From contig JBEKNT010000174.1 in NCBI GenBank assembly GCA_049522565.1, forward strand, positions 1-18,196: 18,196 nt of DNA, read 5' to 3'. Source of the stretch: JASHVB01 sp049522565 (GTDB lineage Bacteria; Pseudomonadota; Alphaproteobacteria; Acetobacterales; Acetobacteraceae). Shown here piece after piece: positions 15,675 through 18,196 of this stretch (positions are counted from its first letter, which is position 1; every line of letters begins with the position of its first letter). The notes beneath the pieces are model-generated. The model saw only the letters and a program-made list of their open reading frames with translations, did no database searches and was not told where the DNA came from. A program made the position numbers and the translations under genes.

Positions 15675-16892
15675 ATGCCGCGCAACGAGCGAACCTGCTC
15701 GGAGGAGAGCGACATCGACGATGTGTTCGTCAATCTGTTGGGCCAGGGGCTCAGCCAGGCTGCAGCGATCGAACAGATGGGCGGCAAGATCAACGTCGAC
15801 AAAGCGCACCGTCTGAAAGAACTGGCAGAGCAGCAAGGCCAGATCGTGACTAAGCTCAACGAGGAAGAGTTTCCGCCTGATCGCCTTCGCGCAATACGCG
15901 AACTTGCCTCGAATGCTCCGTGGGTCTCCGGACTGCAAAAGCGCCTGCGCGAGGAATCTGGGAACGTACTCAAGGAGGTTTGGGTCTTCCACGCGGGCCG
16001 CACCAGACACCCGGGCGACGAGCTTGAATGGGCCCGCCAGATCCGGACCTTCTACCGAAATGCGACGTGGCTGGTCGAGGCGCTGCTGCAGCGGTCCCAA
16101 ACCGGTATCCTCGTAGCCTGGGGAAAATCGATCAAGGCACCGATCGACGAAATGGGATACCGCTCGCGGATGGGGTACGCCGAGTGGAAGCCACGGCGAA
16201 ACAAACTACTTCCAGTGATTCCCGCAATCTGCACGCCGCCGGGGATGCCGCCGACCGACATCGAGCATTCGGCGACAAAGTTGGCCATGCGCCTGAGCGA
16301 AATCATCAACGGGACCAGCAAGGAGTGCCTTTCCCTGGACAACGGGTGGCCTGTCCTTCCCCCTGGTCTCGACGACAGGGAGCGGGAGGGGTTCTTGCGA
16401 GCCCACTGCCTCGGGGCGCCCGGGTACAAAGCAATCTTTGGGCTGGCAAACGATCCCCGGAGGGAGGCACCTCTTATCGAGGCGGTGGACACCGCATTGT
16501 CCGGCGCTGGCCAGTTCCATAATGATTCGTTCTTCCTCCAGCAGCTGGAAAAAACTGGCTTGGTCAGCCGCAATGAACTGAAAAGGCTGGCGGTAGGCGA
16601 CCTTGGAGGCGGTCTGGTTCAATCCGACGAAGCGAGAGATCATCCTCATCTTAATAATCGATTCAATAAGGTCGTGAACCAGCTTCTCGGCGTCCGTCTG
16701 GACCACTACCAGGAAATAGCGGCGCGCGCGGCCAAGGGTACTCCAAACGGCCCGGCCGGTGTCATTCTAACCGCGATCAACGGCAACAAGGCAAATATTG
16801 TGCTTAATTGTGTGCGCAAGAAGGCGGTTTCATATTTACTGGTAGACTCTCACCTTAGCTGGGAGATGGAAGTAATGCTGGGATTGCGGTAA
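15675..16892 (+). CDS. SorC-type sugar-phosphate-binding domain protein
   Basis: The 405-residue protein has the layout of SorC/DeoR-type regulators, though it is longer and divergent. GILVAWGKSIKAPID (144-158) matches the iGVxWGxTL strand that opens the effector domain. VDTALSGAGQF (271-281), followed by GLVSRNELKRLAVGDLGGGLV (295-315), matches the GIG and GxVGDixG segments, and VILTAINGNKANIVLNCVRK to YLLVDSHLSWEM matches the final GxxKAxAI and LVTDExxA blocks. Family domains bind phosphorylated sugars. The N-terminus (SQAAAIEQMGGKINVDKAHRLKELAEQQGQI, about 27-57) is where the helix-turn-helix belongs but is poorly conserved, so DNA binding is unsure. The ATG at 15675 has AGGGGGG upstream. 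It follows the HIT/GalT-like gene and probably senses its substrate or product. Confidence 0.65.
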   Translation: MPRNERTCSEESDIDDVFVNLLGQGLSQAAAIEQMGGKINVDKAHRLKELAEQQGQIVTKLNEEEFPPDRLRAIRELASNAPWVSGLQKRLREESGNVLKEVWVFHAGRTRHPGDELEWARQIRTFYRNATWLVEALLQRSQTGILVAWGKSIKAPIDEMGYRSRMGYAEWKPRRNKLLPVIPAICTPPGMPPTDIEHSATKLAMRLSEIINGTSKECLSLDNGWPVLPPGLDDREREGFLRAHCLGAPGYKAIFGLANDPRREAPLIEAVDTALSGAGQFHNDSFFLQQLEKTGLVSRNELKRLAVGDLGGGLVQSDEARDHPHLNNRFNKVVNQLLGVRLDHYQEIAARAAKGTPNGPAGVILTAINGNKANIVLNCVRKKAVSYLLVDSHLSWEMEVMLGLR

Positions 16893-17070
16893 CTCTGGGC
16901 CAGGCTGGGCTAGACGGGCAGGAATGCGCCCTTTTGCGGGCACTTGGCCGAACGTCTGCATTCGAGCGACGGCGACGCGGCATAGAGCGACCCCCGTAGG
17001 CGCAAAGCAGCCCCAAACCGAATCCGCCGCCCACGTCGGCGCCTCGCGCCAGCCTCAATCTGCCGGCCCA

Positions 17071-17502
17071 TCAGCTTGCCCCATGCATCGGATTCATAAT
17101 TCGAAGCCCGGCGAAATCCCTCTCGTTGTCGGTGACGATCGTGCACTCATGCGCCACGGCGACGGCGGCGATGATCATGTCGAGCGCGCTGCGTGGCCGA
17201 CCGGCCACCTTGCCCTCCACCATCAAGCGCGCCCAAACCAGGCCCGCCCTGTCATCGAACGGCAGAATGCGACCGGCAAACAGCGCCTGTGGTCCCTCTG
17301 GCCCGGAGAACCACGCATCGAGCAGGGCACGTTTCCTGCCATGCGGCTTCTCCAGAATGCCGCGGCGGATTTCTGCCAGGGTGAGCGAGGCGATGAACAA
17401 ATCCTCGTCACGCTGGGCCGCCATCCAAGCGACGAGCGACTGCGACGGCTGTGGTTTGACAGCGTTGCTGATAATGTTGGTATCGAGAAGATAGCGCGTC
17501 AC
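17071..17502 (-). CDS. vapC: PIN-domain ribonuclease toxin, VapC family
   Basis: The 143-residue protein is a VapC/FitB-type PIN nuclease. The four acidic metal ligands are in place: Asp7 in YLLDTNI, Glu44 in TLAEIRRG, Asp108 in ALDMIIAA and Asp125 in TIVTDNERDF. Family members cleave tRNA or rRNA when the antitoxin is lost. The start is a GTG at 17502 that overlaps the antitoxin stop in the form GTGA, which implies translational coupling. The toxin looks intact. It is convergent with the SorC-like gene; about 180 bases without a recognisable gene separate them. Confidence 0.93.
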   Translation of the reverse strand: MTRYLLDTNIISNAVKPQPSQSLVAWMAAQRDEDLFIASLTLAEIRRGILEKPHGRKRALLDAWFSGPEGPQALFAGRILPFDDRAGLVWARLMVEGKVAGRPRSALDMIIAAVAVAHECTIVTDNERDFAGLRIMNPMHGAS

Positions 17503-17801
17503 AGGTCGACTTTGCGCCCCGCTTCACGCGGGCGCGTCAGATCGAGATCGGCGCCGACGAGTGGCGACCGACGCAACGCGGCCAGGATGCCGCCGGGTTT
17601 GCGGGATTCGCCGGAGACGGCTTGTTGCACCGTCCGCCGGATTTGCCCAACATCCGGCCCCGCCTCGACCAGCTTGCGCGCCAACGCTCGGATGAGGTCG
17701 CGGTCGGCTTCGAAAGCCTGCAGTTCGAATCGAACAATGCCCCGCCCCGTCAGCCCGGACCGGTAATTCGCGATCGCCCTTTTCTGTGCACGACTGGCCA
17801 T
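17499..17801 (-). CDS. Antitoxin partner of the VapC toxin
   Basis: The 100-residue protein is called an antitoxin from its position immediately upstream of vapC and their 4-base overlap. It begins MASRAQKRAIANYRSGLTGRG, has an acidic-basic middle (FEADRDLIRALARKLVEAG) and ends GGILAALRRSPLVGADLDLTRPREAGRKVDL-like, a form I associate with alphaproteobacterial antitoxins of PIN toxins. It shows no clear AbrB or ribbon-helix-helix motif by eye. The N-terminal basic part could bind DNA and the C-terminal part the toxin. The ATG at 17801 has GGTGGGGA upstream. A promoter with an overlapping palindrome lies directly upstream. Confidence 0.8.
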   Translation of the reverse strand: MASRAQKRAIANYRSGLTGRGIVRFELQAFEADRDLIRALARKLVEAGPDVGQIRRTVQQAVSGESRKPGGILAALRRSPLVGADLDLTRPREAGRKVDL

Positions 17802-17825
17802 TCGCCACGATCCCCACCTATCCCT

Positions 17826-17857
17826 GGATATATATCCGGATGTTGGTTCCGGTGCAA
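17826..17857 (-). promoter_or_regulatory. Toxin-antitoxin promoter with operator palindrome over the -10 element
   Basis: On the minus strand TTGCAC (17852-17857) and TATATA (17829-17834) are 17 bases apart. The perfect palindrome GGATATATATCC (17826-17837) covers the -10 element, 25-36 bases before the antitoxin ATG. This is the arrangement expected when the antitoxin-toxin complex represses its own promoter. Confidence 0.6.
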
Positions 17858-17996
17858 GTCTGCAGCTCACCCACGTCAAGTCGGCAGCAGATCAGGGACC
17901 GAATCTGTTACCCACATCCGCTCCCCACCCAACGTCGCCACTGTCCGGAAAATAATCCTTGACTCCGCCCAACCCAATCCGTTAGTCTCTCAAACC

Positions 17997-18196
17997 GTGT
18001 CCGCTGCGCAGAACACCGCCGGCCTTGCTCCCCCATCCGCTCCCCCACAGGACCGGCCCGGCAGCCCCGCGCCCGCGCGCATCGCGGAAATCCTCGCCAT
18101 CGTGTCCGTCCTCGCCGGCTATGGCCGCCACCTCGCCGAAACCCTGGAACAACGCGCCGTCGCGCGCGGCTTCGCCACGATCGCGCGGTGCTTCGG
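17997..18196 (+). CDS. Hypothetical protein (partial, N-terminus only)
   Basis: The frame is open from a GTG at 17997 to the window edge, giving 66 residues. It starts with a Pro/Ala-rich segment and continues into a helical part (ARIAEILAIVSVLAGYGRH, then LAETLEQRAVARGFATIAR). The segment GYGRHLAETLEQRA...GFATIA recalls an uncharacterised protein I associate with Acetobacteraceae, but no function is known to me. TTGACT at 17959-17964 could be a -35 element; the corresponding -10 would put the transcript start almost at the GTG. A leaderless message or a later start is therefore possible. It is divergent from the antitoxin gene. Confidence 0.55.
   Translation, partial: MSAAQNTAGLAPPSAPPQDRPGSPAPARIAEILAIVSVLAGYGRHLAETLEQRAVARGFATIARCF

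Noticed and set aside
16893..17070. Spacer between the SorC-like gene and vapC, checked for a terminator or attachment site
   Set aside because: Only weak inverted repeats without a T-tract (for example around 16926-16942) and no direct repeat matching the other end of the accessory segment were found.
17715..17740. GTTCGAATCG resembling a tRNA T-loop
   Set aside because: It lies inside the antitoxin gene and no acceptor stem, anticodon arm or D-arm can be drawn around it.

Overview
The window is GC-rich, dense bacterial chromosome. Gene content, GC-rich third codon positions, the purQ-purL-bolA-grxD cluster and the GC-rich extragenic palindromes suggest an alphaproteobacterium, probably Rhodospirillales/Acetobacteraceae. 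That placement is inferred from gene order and protein style, not from a marker gene. No rRNA, tRNA, CRISPR array or complete insertion sequence was seen.

Layout from left to right. (1) 1-3396, minus strand: a Tat-exported ABC-transporter solute-binding protein cut by the window edge, an amidohydrolase-2 family enzyme and a UPF0149/YecA-like protein. (2) 3677-6677, plus strand: a tight run dapF-mtaB-ftsY, with a 4-base overlap between dapF and mtaB and 4 bases between mtaB and ftsY. mtaB is damaged: the radical-SAM part and the C-terminal TRAM-like tail lie in different frames, with the connecting segment missing. (3) 6678-9275: a minus-strand FHA-domain protein with winged-helix-like segments, a strong minus-strand terminator well downstream of it, an array of three hairpins upstream of it, and a possible small membrane protein. 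(4) 9276-14304, minus strand: purQ, purL, bolA, grxD, then a family 2 glycosyltransferase. The purine genes make FGAM synthase subunits; bolA and grxD encode the usual Fe-S partner pair. purS is not next to purQ, and purQ and purL are separated by about 420 bases.

(5) 14305-17880 looks like an accessory segment. Two plus-strand genes with more A/T-rich codons encode a HIT/GalT-superfamily-like protein (His-x-His-x-His motif) and a protein with a SorC-type sugar-phosphate-binding domain. I infer that they form one transcription unit in which the second protein senses or controls the chemistry of the first. They are followed, in convergent orientation, by a PIN-domain toxin with its antitoxin, whose promoter overlaps a perfect palindrome. 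(6) 17997-end: the start of a plus-strand gene of unknown function.

The most interesting item is the HIT/GalT-like plus SorC-like gene pair. The next is the damaged mtaB, which is either a real lesion or an assembly error.
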